Shown here: one piece after another, positions 1 through 7,721 of the stretch
Position numbering within the stretch: the stretch's first letter is position 1
Layout: every line of letters begins with the position of its first letter
Assembly (NCBI GenBank): GCA_902781095.1
Contig: CACZHW010000014.1
Location: 1 to 64,000, forward strand
Reading direction: 5' to 3'
DNA: 64,000 nt
Origin: an uncultured Eubacteriales bacterium
GTDB lineage: Bacteria; Bacillota; Clostridia; Christensenellales; Aristaeellaceae
Translations under genes and position numbers: made by a program
The notes under the pieces: model-generated
The model's database searches: none
The model's input: only the letters and a program-made list of their open reading frames with translations
Told to the model about the DNA's origin: nothing

Positions 1-59
1 TGTATTCGACAGCCACTGCCTCTTTTCCTTTTGGTTTCTTTTGGCTTTTTGCAAAAAAT

Positions 60-129
60 CTCACATCTTTGTCAGATGTGAGACTTTGTTGATGGTCTGG
101 AATCCGCAAAGGCGATACCTTTGCGGATT
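60..129. terminator. two consecutive stem-loops, probable terminator
   Basis: A 9-bp inverted repeat (60-68 with 74-82, 5-base loop) is followed by a perfect 12-bp inverted repeat (101-112 with 118-129, 5-base loop) and a short T-rich stretch. It lies just beyond the 3' end of the reverse-strand gene at 181-798. It would fit as a terminator for that gene or for a gene entering from the left. The T tract is short on both strands, so termination is inferred from the stems. Confidence 0.5.
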
Positions 130-180
130 TTCGTTTATTGACAGCGTTTCATCTCACCGGAAGATGGGATTTTTACATCC

Positions 181-798
181 TCAGCGCTTGGTCTTCTGGC
201 ACTCCCCGCTGAGAGCCGTCTCCATCTGTTCCCGGACGAGCGCCTTGTCCTGCTCCCTGTCGTTGGTCAGTTTGGCACCGTAGACGAGGATGCGCAAATC
301 CCGGCTGCCGTACTTGTTGTCCAACTCGTAGCAGACGCCGCGCAGCTCGTCGCTGAGCAGCTGAATCTGCGTGACGCCGCCTTTCCTGTACCGGTAGGTG
401 TCCGGGATCCCTTCCCAGATGTCCCATACGTCCTGCGCGGAGAGCGGCGTCTGCTTCCCCCAGCCGATTTCCGCCACGACGACGGTGCCCTTGTGCTTGT
501 AGTCCTGCGGAAGCCCTTTGGCGGACGGCTTTACGGTATAGAGGATGCCTTTACCCGCATAATCTTCATACTGATAGAACTTGCGCCCGCCGTGGCCTTC
601 GGGAGAGGTGCCCTCCACGTACCATTCATGGGTGTTGTCCCACTCCCAATGGCCCTGCGTAGCGTTGCCCGTGCTCCAGGTGGGCTTGAGAAACAGCGCC
701 AGGTTTCCGCTCTTCGCGGCAATGTCTGCACTGCCGGGTACAGGCAGCATTGCCAGAAGCAGGATGATGGCCAGAATGCTGAAGAAATGCTTGCTCAC
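181..798 (-). CDS. secreted protein of unknown function
   Basis: The 205-residue product starts with a clear Sec signal peptide: basic MSKH, a hydrophobic core to about residue 18, then a likely cleavage after GSA near residue 24. The mature part is soluble, rich in Trp and Tyr, with no motif I recognise and no membrane segment. The start is GTG, chosen because GGAGG lies about 8 bases upstream. AT-rich, -10-like TATAAT sequences sit about 80-100 bases upstream (around 885-900). No neighbour suggests a role. It is presumably exported; family unknown. Confidence 0.7.
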   Translation of the reverse strand: MSKHFFSILAIILLLAMLPVPGSADIAAKSGNLALFLKPTWSTGNATQGHWEWDNTHEWYVEGTSPEGHGGRKFYQYEDYAGKGILYTVKPSAKGLPQDYKHKGTVVVAEIGWGKQTPLSAQDVWDIWEGIPDTYRYRKGGVTQIQLLSDELRGVCYELDNKYGSRDLRILVYGAKLTNDREQDKALVREQMETALSGECQKTKR

Positions 799-988
799 AG
801 AGATCCCTCCTCCTGATATTCAATAACGGTCCACAGTGTGCAGGGTCTTCCCAGCAGATTCGCGAACGGTATCGGGGACAGGATTATTATAACATATTAT
901 ATAGGGTTGCAGCACGCTCAATCCGGTTCATTTTATAAAGAATAGAAAGAAAACCGCTTCCTTCAGGAAACGGCCGGGACATAAGAAA

Positions 989-1008
989 GGAGCTGCCGAA
1001 GCAACTCC
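989..1008 (-). terminator. terminator after the PepSY gene
   Basis: On the reverse strand GGAGTTGC and GCAGCTCC form an 8-bp stem (one G-U pair) around a TTCG tetraloop, followed by TTTCTT. It sits 20 bases past the stop codon of the PepSY gene. Confidence 0.65.
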
Positions 1009-1028
1009 TCCTATTAATCTTATTGATC

Positions 1029-1334
1029 TTAATCAAAGAAATCAAACATGTCATCAAAGTCGTCATCAGATTCATATCCGTGGTAGTCGACATCGTAGTC
1101 CCTGATCCTGCCGGTCGCAGCATCGACTTCCATGTCGTACTCGGTGTTACCCTTCCAGAACTCCAGCTCGAAGACCTTGCGCCCGTCGTCATAGTCCTGG
1201 TGTGCTTTGGTGAACCGGACTTCGCTTGCCTTGACGCCGGCGCGGTTCAGCGCCGCCTGCTTGGCTTGTTCCAGTGTCACATTGCCCTGCGCCAGAGCAC
1301 CGGCGGCCATCATGACCACCATCATGAAGTACAT
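1029..1334 (-). CDS. PepSY-domain exported protein, probably 5'-truncated
   Basis: From the sequence GNVTLEQAKQAAL to GRIRDYDVD the product is a recognisable PepSY domain (about 60 residues), ending in an acidic Asp/Phe-rich tail. PepSY proteins in Clostridia are usually exported and have a full signal peptide. Here only a short Met/Val/Ala stretch ending ALAQ remains in front, and no Shine-Dalgarno sequence precedes any of the possible start codons. The frame is open further upstream only because it runs antisense through the ferredoxin gene. I infer that the original 5' end was lost at a junction near 1324-1334. Confidence 0.6.
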   Translation of the reverse strand: MYFMMVVMMAAGALAQGNVTLEQAKQAALNRAGVKASEVRFTKAHQDYDDGRKVFELEFWKGNTEYDMEVDAATGRIRDYDVDYHGYESDDDFDDMFDFFD

Positions 1335-1509
1335 CGTCAATGAAGGATGCATCGGCTGCGGCCTTTGCGAAGCAACCTGCCCCGAGGTCTTTTCCATGAG
1401 CGATGCGGGTGTCGCCGTGGCTATTGAGGGCGAAGTGCCGGAGGAAGCGCTGGACACCGCCGCTGAAGCGAAAGAGGGCTGCCCCGTGGGCGCTATCGAG
1501 GAAGCGTAA
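1324..1509 (+). CDS. 4Fe-4S ferredoxin
   Basis: A 61-residue protein of standard small-ferredoxin length. Residues 8-20 carry C-I-G-C-G-L-C-E-A-T-C-P, and a fourth-cluster cysteine follows in KEGCPVGAIEE near the C-terminus, the Fer4 pattern for one [4Fe-4S] cluster. It would be a cytoplasmic electron carrier, plausibly for the flavodiiron protein whose first part follows 12 bases downstream. No ribosome binding site or promoter precedes the ATG, because the upstream DNA is a reverse-strand PepSY gene; the coding part looks intact but may be silent. Confidence 0.75.
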   Translation: MKYIVNEGCIGCGLCEATCPEVFSMSDAGVAVAIEGEVPEEALDTAAEAKEGCPVGAIEEA

Positions 1510-1521
1510 AGGAGAGCGAAC

Positions 1522-2028
1522 ATGAGAAAACACGTCAAGGGGAATGTCAGCTGGGTAGGCTTCATCGACTGGGAGTTGGAGAGCTTTCATGGGGACGACT
1601 ACTCCATCATGAACGGCTCCAGCCAGAACGCCTATCTGATCGAAGAAGAAAAAGGTGGGACAGAAAACAGCATTCAATTTGATATGTTTAATAGTTTAGA
1701 TGAACAGGTAAACAGCGAAGACAATGCAAGCCGTAAATTGATTACGATAAATAAAGTCAGCAAAGATCATTGGATTGTGACAGCGAAAATACCCGCGATA
1801 AATGATAAGAACTATGTCATTGAGAAACCCGTTCTTGGTTACTCAACCATATATAAAAACGTTGGAGAGCATTATGGCGAGACAGATCGGTGTTACGCTG
1901 GGGGAACAATAATCAATACCAAGATCCCTAAAACCGGGGATGACTCTAGACTGAAACTATTCCTTACATTGTTCTGTATTTCAGCTGTATTGCTTGCTTT
2001 GAATAAGAGAACTACTGATTCCAGATAA
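1522..2028 (+). pseudogene. chimeric ORF: flavodiiron-protein N-terminus joined to sortase-anchored tail
   Basis: Residues 1-44 (from MRKHVKGNVSWVG to YLIEEEK) match the start of an A-type flavoprotein (FprA/flavodiiron), which would normally continue into a beta-lactamase-fold and a flavodoxin domain of about 350 more residues. Instead, from about base 1655 the base composition turns AT-rich and the frame encodes an extracellular, Asn/Lys-rich stretch ending in IPKTGDD, a hydrophobic segment and a charged tail, which is a cell-wall sorting signal. GGAG lies upstream of the ATG. No known protein has this architecture, so I read it as two gene fragments fused in frame. Confidence 0.75.
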
Positions 2029-2143
2029 AATCTAGTTTTCTTATCAACATTACCTCACCAGATGATGTAATCATCTCCACTTTCTTTCACAGTCAAGCTA
2101 GTAACAATATCGTGACAGGCCCAAGCATTAACATATAAGAAGT

Positions 2144-2168
2144 GCCGTCCAGTTTCGTGCTGGACGGC
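2144..2168 (+). terminator. terminator
   Basis: GCCGTCCAG and CTGGACGGC form a perfect 9-bp stem with a 7-base loop, followed by TTTCTCT. It lies about 115 bases after the chimeric ORF and probably belonged to the sortase-anchored gene. Confidence 0.65.
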
Positions 2169-2723
2169 TTTCTCTATTCTGTTTGGTGATTTACCTTGCT
2201 GGAAGCTGTCAGAGTGCAAATAAAAAGGCCAGCGTTGTTCAAACCGGGGCCGCCAATAACGGCGAGATTCTCGGCAACGCTGGTCCTAAAAAGGTGGACA
2301 CGCGCGTTGCCCATGCCAATAATGACCTTGGGGCCTACGTCCTAGACGATCACGCCACTCCATCCGTTTGTGCCTGATTTCTTTTCCAGATAAGGCTGCA
2401 GGGAGGCCTGCAGTTCCCCGGGTGTACGTCCAAGACGGTCAAATCAAGCACAGAGCAGAGGGTCTCTGAGGCACCAGTGAATCGGAAAAAACCGTCGCTG
2501 TAAATACCCCTGCCTCTGCCGGAGCTCAGCAAACGCTCCCTGCAGTACCCTCGTTAACGCGGGTAGCCATGGGGCCAGACGTCCGAAACGTAAATGCCGA
2601 CCACTCCAAGGCCAATATAGCACAAGAGAATATTATCGTCAATTATCCTGCTGGGTTACTTTCTCTTCCAGTATTCTTCAGAAAAGAACAGCTCCAGCAG
2701 TTTTCTTTTCATTATTGAAAAAT
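2169..2723. other. gene-poor stretch, no supported gene
   Basis: About 550 bases between a terminator and the 3' end of the ArdC-like gene. A 64-codon open frame on the forward strand (2183-2377) and a 60-codon frame on the reverse strand (2350-2532) lack ribosome binding sites and recognisable content. The stretch may be remnant DNA of the mobile segment. Confidence 0.4.
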
Positions 2724-3587
2724 TTAAGCGAGATTCCCCTCGTTTTCAATATGTTGTGGTTTTTCTGCTGGATTATTCAATATATAGTCAACTGCCTTCT
2801 GGGCTTGACCGGCAGCGCTGACGATGAGCCGCTTGTCGTTCTTCAAAGCTTTGAGCCAGGAGGCAATGTAGGCTGCATTGTTCCGAAAGCTCTCAGGTGT
2901 CTCCAGACCAACCATATTGACAAGAAAGCTCGCCCCGATCTCTGCGACCAGTTCTTCCTTGCTGTAGGGTTCAGAGCCGAAGCCATTCTTGATCAGGCGG
3001 TTAAGCCTTTTCTCTGCACCAGAGCTGTGAATCGACTCGTGGCATGCTGCCGAATAGTACTCAGCGGTGCTGAGGAACCTGTCTTTGCTGGGCAGGGTGA
3101 TGGTGTCGCTCCCCGGTGCATAGGAGCACTCATTTCCTTCTGTCACATGAATGCCCTCACGATCCCAGTAGTCATGGAGGATGCGTTCAGCCTGCTCATT
3201 GGGCTGAACGCAATCGGGCAGGGGAGCATCATACCTTGGTTTGATGCCTTCCACTTGGCTGATATGAAAGACATTGAAGTATCGTAGCAGGGGCTTTCTC
3301 TCAGTCTCACCCGTGTCCTTGTTTTCAATGTCCAGCCATTTCCAGAAGACCACGATCTTGGACTTCTCACCTTTGCGCACATGCCCACCCTCGGCAAGTA
3401 CTTGGTTGAAGGTCACATGCTCTCCTGGCTGTTCAAGTAGCATCTGGTTCATAATGCTGTAGGGCTTTCCGGTGACGTGCGAGATGGCAAACCTGCTGCC
3501 AACCCATGGACGCTGCCAGGGTGCAGTACCGGCTTCCAACTCTGAGACAATCCTGTCTGTGATGTGCTGATACAGATCGAATCCCAT
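2724..3587 (-). CDS. ArdC-type antirestriction protein (ssDNA-binding plus zincin peptidase domains)
   Basis: 287 residues. The N-terminal part (about 1-115) is the DUF1738/ArdC_N single-strand DNA-binding domain, with the typical WQRPW and GKPYSIMNQMLL stretches. The C-terminal part is a zincin-like metallopeptidase with HESIH (residues 183-187) and a downstream EELVAEIGA helix (211-219) supplying the third ligand. ArdC proteins of plasmids and ICEs protect incoming single-stranded DNA during conjugation. AAAGGAG lies upstream of the ATG. It is the second gene of a two-gene reverse-strand unit, 23 bases after the unknown gene at 3611. Strong marker of a conjugative or mobilizable element. 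Confidence 0.88.
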   Translation of the reverse strand: MGFDLYQHITDRIVSELEAGTAPWQRPWVGSRFAISHVTGKPYSIMNQMLLEQPGEHVTFNQVLAEGGHVRKGEKSKIVVFWKWLDIENKDTGETERKPLLRYFNVFHISQVEGIKPRYDAPLPDCVQPNEQAERILHDYWDREGIHVTEGNECSYAPGSDTITLPSKDRFLSTAEYYSAACHESIHSSGAEKRLNRLIKNGFGSEPYSKEELVAEIGASFLVNMVGLETPESFRNNAAYIASWLKALKNDKRLIVSAAGQAQKAVDYILNNPAEKPQHIENEGNLA

Positions 3588-3610
3588 AGGGTTCTCCTTT
3601 CATTTGCATG

Positions 3611-4267
3611 TCAGGTATGAACACCGTAGCTGTAGCAAGGGTGCTTCAGACCGTCTTTTCCCAGGACTGCTGACTGGGACAAACACAACCCGCCGACAAT
3701 CCCAATGTCGCTGCCGCGCTTCTCGCGGAACCCAAAGTCATTGTTGAAGTCGCCGTACAGCTCAATCGAGCTGTCTTTCCACTGAAAGCTGTCACGCATG
3801 GCTTTAACGAAGGCCCGCTTCTTCAGCTTCTTGTCAGACAGATGCCTGATCTGTCTCTGGGCAGATTGGGTGAGGGTAATCTGCGCTTTGTAATGGACGG
3901 GATCAATGGCAGCGGCGAGGGAGGTGGGAACTCTCTGGTCAATGGCGTCAAAGACATCCATAAAAGGAAGCGTGAAGATTTGCCGGTTGCCAACCACTTC
4001 GGTATCCCCAAGCGGTAACAGCCAGAAGAGGGTGAAGCGCAGCCTGCCGTCATTCTGGCCATTGACTTTGAGGAAAGAGCAACCGTCATTCTCAAGGAAG
4101 GCCGTACTCAGCCACGGAGCCTGATTCAGCCAGGTTCTGAAACTTTGGCGGTTGATGTAAAAAGAACGGCTTTTGCCGTGCTCAAAGGAATTGGTGTGCA
4201 GAATGCAATACCCGAAGTCGGTGCCCTCGAAGCTTACGAGGATGCGTGTCTGATTGCTGATCATCAT
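3611..4267 (-). CDS. mobile-element protein of unknown function
   Basis: 218 residues, no signal peptide and no membrane segment. The fold looks mixed alpha/beta; a basic helical stretch around residues 150-165 contains KLKKRAFVKAMRDSFQW. I do not recognise the family. AAAGGAA precedes tandem ATG codons (4267 and 4264). It is upstream of and probably co-transcribed with the ArdC-like gene, in a segment ending at an integrase and tRNA, so it is presumably cargo or an accessory gene of that element. A partner role in antirestriction or establishment is only a guess from position. Confidence 0.6.
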   Translation of the reverse strand: MMISNQTRILVSFEGTDFGYCILHTNSFEHGKSRSFYINRQSFRTWLNQAPWLSTAFLENDGCSFLKVNGQNDGRLRFTLFWLLPLGDTEVVGNRQIFTLPFMDVFDAIDQRVPTSLAAAIDPVHYKAQITLTQSAQRQIRHLSDKKLKKRAFVKAMRDSFQWKDSSIELYGDFNNDFGFREKRGSDIGIVGGLCLSQSAVLGKDGLKHPCYSYGVHT

Positions 4268-4304
4268 TGATTCCTTTCTATTGATATGTCGAAAAACTGA
4301 GAAT

Positions 4305-4336
4305 GCCCCGACCGGTCTGCTGTGACCGGTCGGGGC
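4305..4336. other. perfect 13-bp inverted repeat upstream of two divergent genes
   Basis: GCCCCGACCGGTC and its exact complement are separated by TGCTGT. Each arm also contains the 8-base palindrome GACCGGTC. No T tract follows on either strand, so it is not a typical terminator. It sits between the reverse-strand element genes and the integrase. A second 8-bp hairpin (CCCGGGCA, 4437-4444 with 4449-4456) lies between it and the integrase start. Protein-binding site or leader structure is possible. Confidence 0.5.
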
Positions 4337-4539
4337 AACGCTTGTTTCTTGAGTTATAGGGGTCCAAAAATCTCACCGTTCAAAAATCCCCCTAATGGAG
4401 AGAGAAAGTGCATCGTCTGAATTGCCTCTCTATTTCCCCGGGCATGCCTGCCCGGGCGTATTGGAGAAGGCGGAAGAAGTTGCCGGTACTTTCATAGATT
4501 ACTGCCCAAAACGGCAGAATATGCAAAGGAGATTAAAGA

Positions 4540-5901
4540 ATGAGCGATAAAAATATTGCAACCAAGGCTGTTGTCAGCGAAGAGAAGCCAAGGTCGATGA
4601 AGACCTTTAAAAGCAGTCACCGTCTGCACGTCAGCCGCAATTCTGGCCTGTCGGCGAAAATGAACGACAAGCCAGAGAGTACAGAACCGCAAGACAGCAT
4701 CAAGGAAGCTGATCTGCAGCGGCTCATTTCAGGTGTAGCCGAGTCACTCAGGAAAGAATGGGGCAGGCTGCTGCCCTTTGAAAACTCAAAAGCAGAAGCC
4801 CAGGTCATACCGGGGACGGAGGAAGATGAGATGGCGAAGAGACAACGGGCCTGTGTAATGATCGATGACCAGCCTGTCTGGCTGTCTGGCGAAAGCCAGC
4901 AGGATCTGTTCGATGCCTATGTGGGCAGGCTCATCCGCTCAGGCAAACTTGCCGCCCCTGGATCTGTCCCAGAAAAGAAGGAGACACCCATGTTTGGCGA
5001 ATACTGCCTGAACTTCAATAGGCAGTATAAGAGCGGCCAGGAGTCCAATACCATTAAAATGCGCGAATATCTCACCAGAAGGCACTTGATTCCTCGCTTT
5101 GGTATGACACCTGTTGGTGACATTACAACCGGCGACCTTCAGCAGTGGTTCGATGGGCTGTGCAAGCAAGGGTACAGTCGCGAAGCGCTGTTGAAGATCA
5201 AAAACATCATGAGTCCTGTTCTGGACAGCGCAGTAGAAGACGGCATCATACCGAAGAACCCATTCAAATCGAAGCGGTTCAAGATCAACACTGACAAGGG
5301 TGGACACCATAAGGCCATACCCATTGAGCTGTTCAAGAGAATCAGGGAAGGTCTGCATGAGCTTCCAGACAATGAACGGAGAATGATGGCAATCCTTACC
5401 TATACTGGTCTTCGCCTTGAAGAAGTCCTTGGCCTCAGGTGGGAAGACATTGACATAGCGCACATGCGGCTGAGTGTTCGTCGGGCGGTTGTTCACGCGG
5501 ATCGCAACAAGCCCGAGATCAAAGCCCCCAAGACAGTCTCCAGCAGAAGGACGATACCGATCACAGAGGAGTTTGTGGAAGAGATGAAACCGCTTGGCAC
5601 CACAGGCTTTGTCCTGGGAGGAGAGGAGCCCCTCACCTATACCGTACAGAAGAAGATGTTCATTCGGATTCGCAAGAAGATGGGATTTGAGGGTTATTCA
5701 GCGCATGACTTTCGGGCAACCTGTGCGACCGTGTGGCGTGAAAACGGCATGCAGCTTGACCTGGTCAAGAACATGCTGGGCCATGGAGACACCGCTGTGA
5801 CAGAGAGATGTTATGTCAATTATCGTGACCAATCGATGGACGAAGCGCGGGATGTATTAAACTCGTTATTTGCCAAAAATCTTGCCAGCAAAGAGGGCTG
5901 A
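4540..5901 (+). CDS. tyrosine site-specific integrase
   Basis: 453 residues. After an atypically long, polar N-terminal extension (about 150 residues) come a SAM-like core-binding domain (about 150-245) and the catalytic domain. Catalytic residues are visible: R292 in TGLRLEEVLGL, the beta-hairpin K331, H389-x-x-R392 in AHDFRATC, H415 in LGHGDTAV and Y425 as nucleophile. AAGGAG lies 8 bases before the ATG. The gene ends 226 bases from the 3' end of tRNA-Thr, the usual place for an integrase of an element inserted in a tRNA. It presumably catalysed integration of the ArdC-bearing segment to its left. Confidence 0.92.
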   Translation: MSDKNIATKAVVSEEKPRSMKTFKSSHRLHVSRNSGLSAKMNDKPESTEPQDSIKEADLQRLISGVAESLRKEWGRLLPFENSKAEAQVIPGTEEDEMAKRQRACVMIDDQPVWLSGESQQDLFDAYVGRLIRSGKLAAPGSVPEKKETPMFGEYCLNFNRQYKSGQESNTIKMREYLTRRHLIPRFGMTPVGDITTGDLQQWFDGLCKQGYSREALLKIKNIMSPVLDSAVEDGIIPKNPFKSKRFKINTDKGGHHKAIPIELFKRIREGLHELPDNERRMMAILTYTGLRLEEVLGLRWEDIDIAHMRLSVRRAVVHADRNKPEIKAPKTVSSRRTIPITEEFVEEMKPLGTTGFVLGGEEPLTYTVQKKMFIRIRKKMGFEGYSAHDFRATCATVWRENGMQLDLVKNMLGHGDTAVTERCYVNYRDQSMDEARDVLNSLFAKNLASKEG

Positions 5902-5966
5902 AAAATCAAACAATAGCAGGAATTAACAAGCGTTATTTAACGACGGAATTGCCAAATTTCTTGCCA
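5870..5966 (+). repeat. paired TTGCCA repeats, candidate integrase arm-type sites
   Basis: TTGCCA occurs at 5870 and 5882, and again at 5949 and 5961. Each pair is spaced exactly 12 bases start to start, and both 18-base units fit TTGCCAAA-N4-TTGCCA. The units lie 79 bases apart, one inside the last codons of the integrase and one between it and the tRNA. Tandem short direct repeats close to an att site are typical of integrase arm-binding sites; function here is inferred. Confidence 0.5.
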
Positions 5967-5979
5967 AAAAGCGAAAAAT

Positions 5980-6017
5980 GCTGCCTGAGGCCGCTTTTGG
6001 AGGCGGCCTTGGGCAGC
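5980..6017 (+). terminator. stem-loop downstream of integrase
   Basis: GCTGCC...GAGGCCGC pairs with GGCGGCCT...GGCAGC to form a long, slightly imperfect stem with a TTTT-containing loop. It starts about 80 bases after the integrase stop. There is no real T tract, so its role as terminator is tentative. Confidence 0.4.
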
Positions 6018-6088
6018 AAAGAGTGACCCACACAGGGAGGGGAAACTGGCAGTGAAAACCCCAAAAAATCAAGTAATAATTGAAAAAG

Positions 6089-6124
6089 AAAAACCCCTGT
6101 ATTTCTAACAATACAAGGGTTTTT
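6089..6124 (-). terminator. terminator of tRNA-Thr
   Basis: AAAAACCCCTGTATT and AATACAAGGGTTTTT flank a short loop. Read on the reverse strand the stem ends in a run of T directly after the tRNA CCA end. Confidence 0.75.
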
Positions 6125-6127
6125 CAG

Positions 6128-6203
<76 letters not shown>

Positions 6204-6213
6204 GACAAACGGT

Positions 6214-6242
6214 ATTCTAACAGAAATGATCGGAAGTTTCAA
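6214..6242 (-). promoter_or_regulatory. promoter of tRNA-Thr
   Basis: Reverse strand: TTGAAA, 17-base spacer, TAGAAT, ending 10 bases before the tRNA 5' end. Confidence 0.7.
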
Positions 6243-6279
6243 GCCCCAAAATGGACTTTTTGCGGAATTGATCCGGCAT

Positions 6280-6308
6280 TTGCCAAGTATTCCCATCTTG
6301 TGTATAAT
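6280..6308 (+). promoter_or_regulatory. promoter of murA
   Basis: TTGCCA, 17-base spacer, TATAAT, 26 bases before the murA start codon. Confidence 0.75.
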
Positions 6309-6334
6309 AGGAGGACACCATCAGGGGAGGAGGG

Positions 6335-7609
6335 ATGATCGTGGGTGCGGAACGGATGCTTATCGTCGGCGGGCAGCGGCTGGAAGGCGTCGTACACGTA
6401 AGCGGCGGCAAAAACACCGCCGTTGCGATCATACCCGCCACCATCCTGAGTGAGGGGCCCTGTGTCATCGAGAATCTGCCGGATATCGAAGACGTACACG
6501 TCTCCATCGATACGCTGCGCCATCTGGGCGCGCAGGTCGACTGGAATCCGGTGGAAGGGACCATGCGCGTGGACGCTTCCACGATCTGCCGGACGGATGT
6601 GCCGCTGGAGCTCTGCCGCAGGATGCGCGCTTCCTATTACTATATCGGCGCTCTGCTTGCCCGCTTCGGCGAGGCGACGGTTCCGCTGCCCGGCGGCTGT
6701 GATATCGGCCGGCGGCCGATTGACCAGCACATCAAGGGGCTGCGCGCGCTGGGCGCGGAGGTGGACAACCACGCGGGTACCGTGTTCGCCCGGACGGAAG
6801 GGCTCGTCGGGTCGGATATCTTCATGGACATGGTTACCGTCGGCGGCACGGTCAACGTCATGCTGGCCGCCACGCGAGCCAAAGGCGTCACCACCATCTA
6901 CAACGCCGCCAAGGAGCCGCACATCGTGGACCTGGCCAACTTCCTGGGCTCCATCGGCTGCCGCGTGAAAGGCGCCGGAACGGACGTCATCCGCGTCTAC
7001 GGCGCGGAACGGCTGGCGGCCAGGCGGCCCTACGCCGTCATTCCGGACCAGATCGAGACCGGAACCCTGATGATCGCGGCTGCAGCGACGCACGGGGACG
7101 TGACCATCACCGGGTGCATCCCCACGCATATGGAGGCGCTGACCGCCAAGCTGCTGGAGATGGGCGCGCGCGTGGACGAGCGCGACGACGCCATCCGCGT
7201 CCGCTCGCTGGGGGCGCACCGCGGTGTGTCCTTCAAGACGCAGGTCTACCCGGGCTTCCCGACCGACCTGCAGCAGCCCATGAGTGCGCTGCTGTGCACG
7301 GCCATGGGCACGAGCACCATCGTGGAAAACATCTTCGAGTCCCGCTTCCGCCATCTCTATGAGATGGAGCGCATGGGCGCGAACGTGCGCATCTATGAAC
7401 AGACCGCGGTCATTCAGGGCATCCCGCAGCTGCACGCCGCGGCGGTGGAAGCCTCCGACCTGCGCGCGGGCGCCGCGCTCGTCGTCGCCGGCCTTATGGC
7501 GCAAGGTACGACGGAGATTTACAATACGCACTTCATCGACCGCGGTTACGAGCACCTGGAGGAGAAGCTGAACAGCCTCGGTGCGAAAATTTCCCGTATC
7601 CGGGATTGA
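6335..7609 (+). CDS. murA: UDP-N-acetylglucosamine 1-carboxyvinyltransferase
   Basis: 424 residues, normal length. MurA transfers enolpyruvate from PEP to UDP-GlcNAc, the first committed step of peptidoglycan synthesis, in the cytoplasm. The two inside-out alpha/beta domains of the EPSP-synthase family are covered end to end. SGGKN near residue 24 binds substrate and the fosfomycin-target cysteine is present as C122 in LPGGCDIGRRP. GGAGGAGGG lies directly before the ATG. It has its own promoter and stands alone between the tRNA and glgP. Clostridia often carry two copies; which paralogue (MurA or MurZ) cannot be told here. Confidence 0.95.
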   Translation: MIVGAERMLIVGGQRLEGVVHVSGGKNTAVAIIPATILSEGPCVIENLPDIEDVHVSIDTLRHLGAQVDWNPVEGTMRVDASTICRTDVPLELCRRMRASYYYIGALLARFGEATVPLPGGCDIGRRPIDQHIKGLRALGAEVDNHAGTVFARTEGLVGSDIFMDMVTVGGTVNVMLAATRAKGVTTIYNAAKEPHIVDLANFLGSIGCRVKGAGTDVIRVYGAERLAARRPYAVIPDQIETGTLMIAAAATHGDVTITGCIPTHMEALTAKLLEMGARVDERDDAIRVRSLGAHRGVSFKTQVYPGFPTDLQQPMSALLCTAMGTSTIVENIFESRFRHLYEMERMGANVRIYEQTAVIQGIPQLHAAAVEASDLRAGAALVVAGLMAQGTTEIYNTHFIDRGYEHLEEKLNSLGAKISRIRD

Positions 7610-7622
7610 TTTTCGGTTTTGC

Positions 7623-7652
7623 TTGTCACAGGCTTGTCATTCATGTTATAAT
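7623..7652 (+). promoter_or_regulatory. promoter of glgP
   Basis: TTGTCA, 18-base spacer, TATAAT with an extended TG one base upstream. It is 69 bases before the glgP start. Confidence 0.75.
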
Positions 7653-7721
7653 ACCCGCCGTGTGTCCGGGAAACCGGCGCGCACGTCGGGTTTTTGATTA
7701 TTGACCGGGAGGATTTGAAAT

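Noticed and set aside
2183-2377. 64-codon forward frame after the sortase-anchored fragment
   Set aside because: No ribosome binding site, no recognisable motif, and located in remnant DNA; too weak to call a gene.
6052-6108. 18-codon GTG frame after the integrase with a GGGAGG upstream
   Set aside because: It runs into the tRNA terminator and has no coding signal beyond the start.
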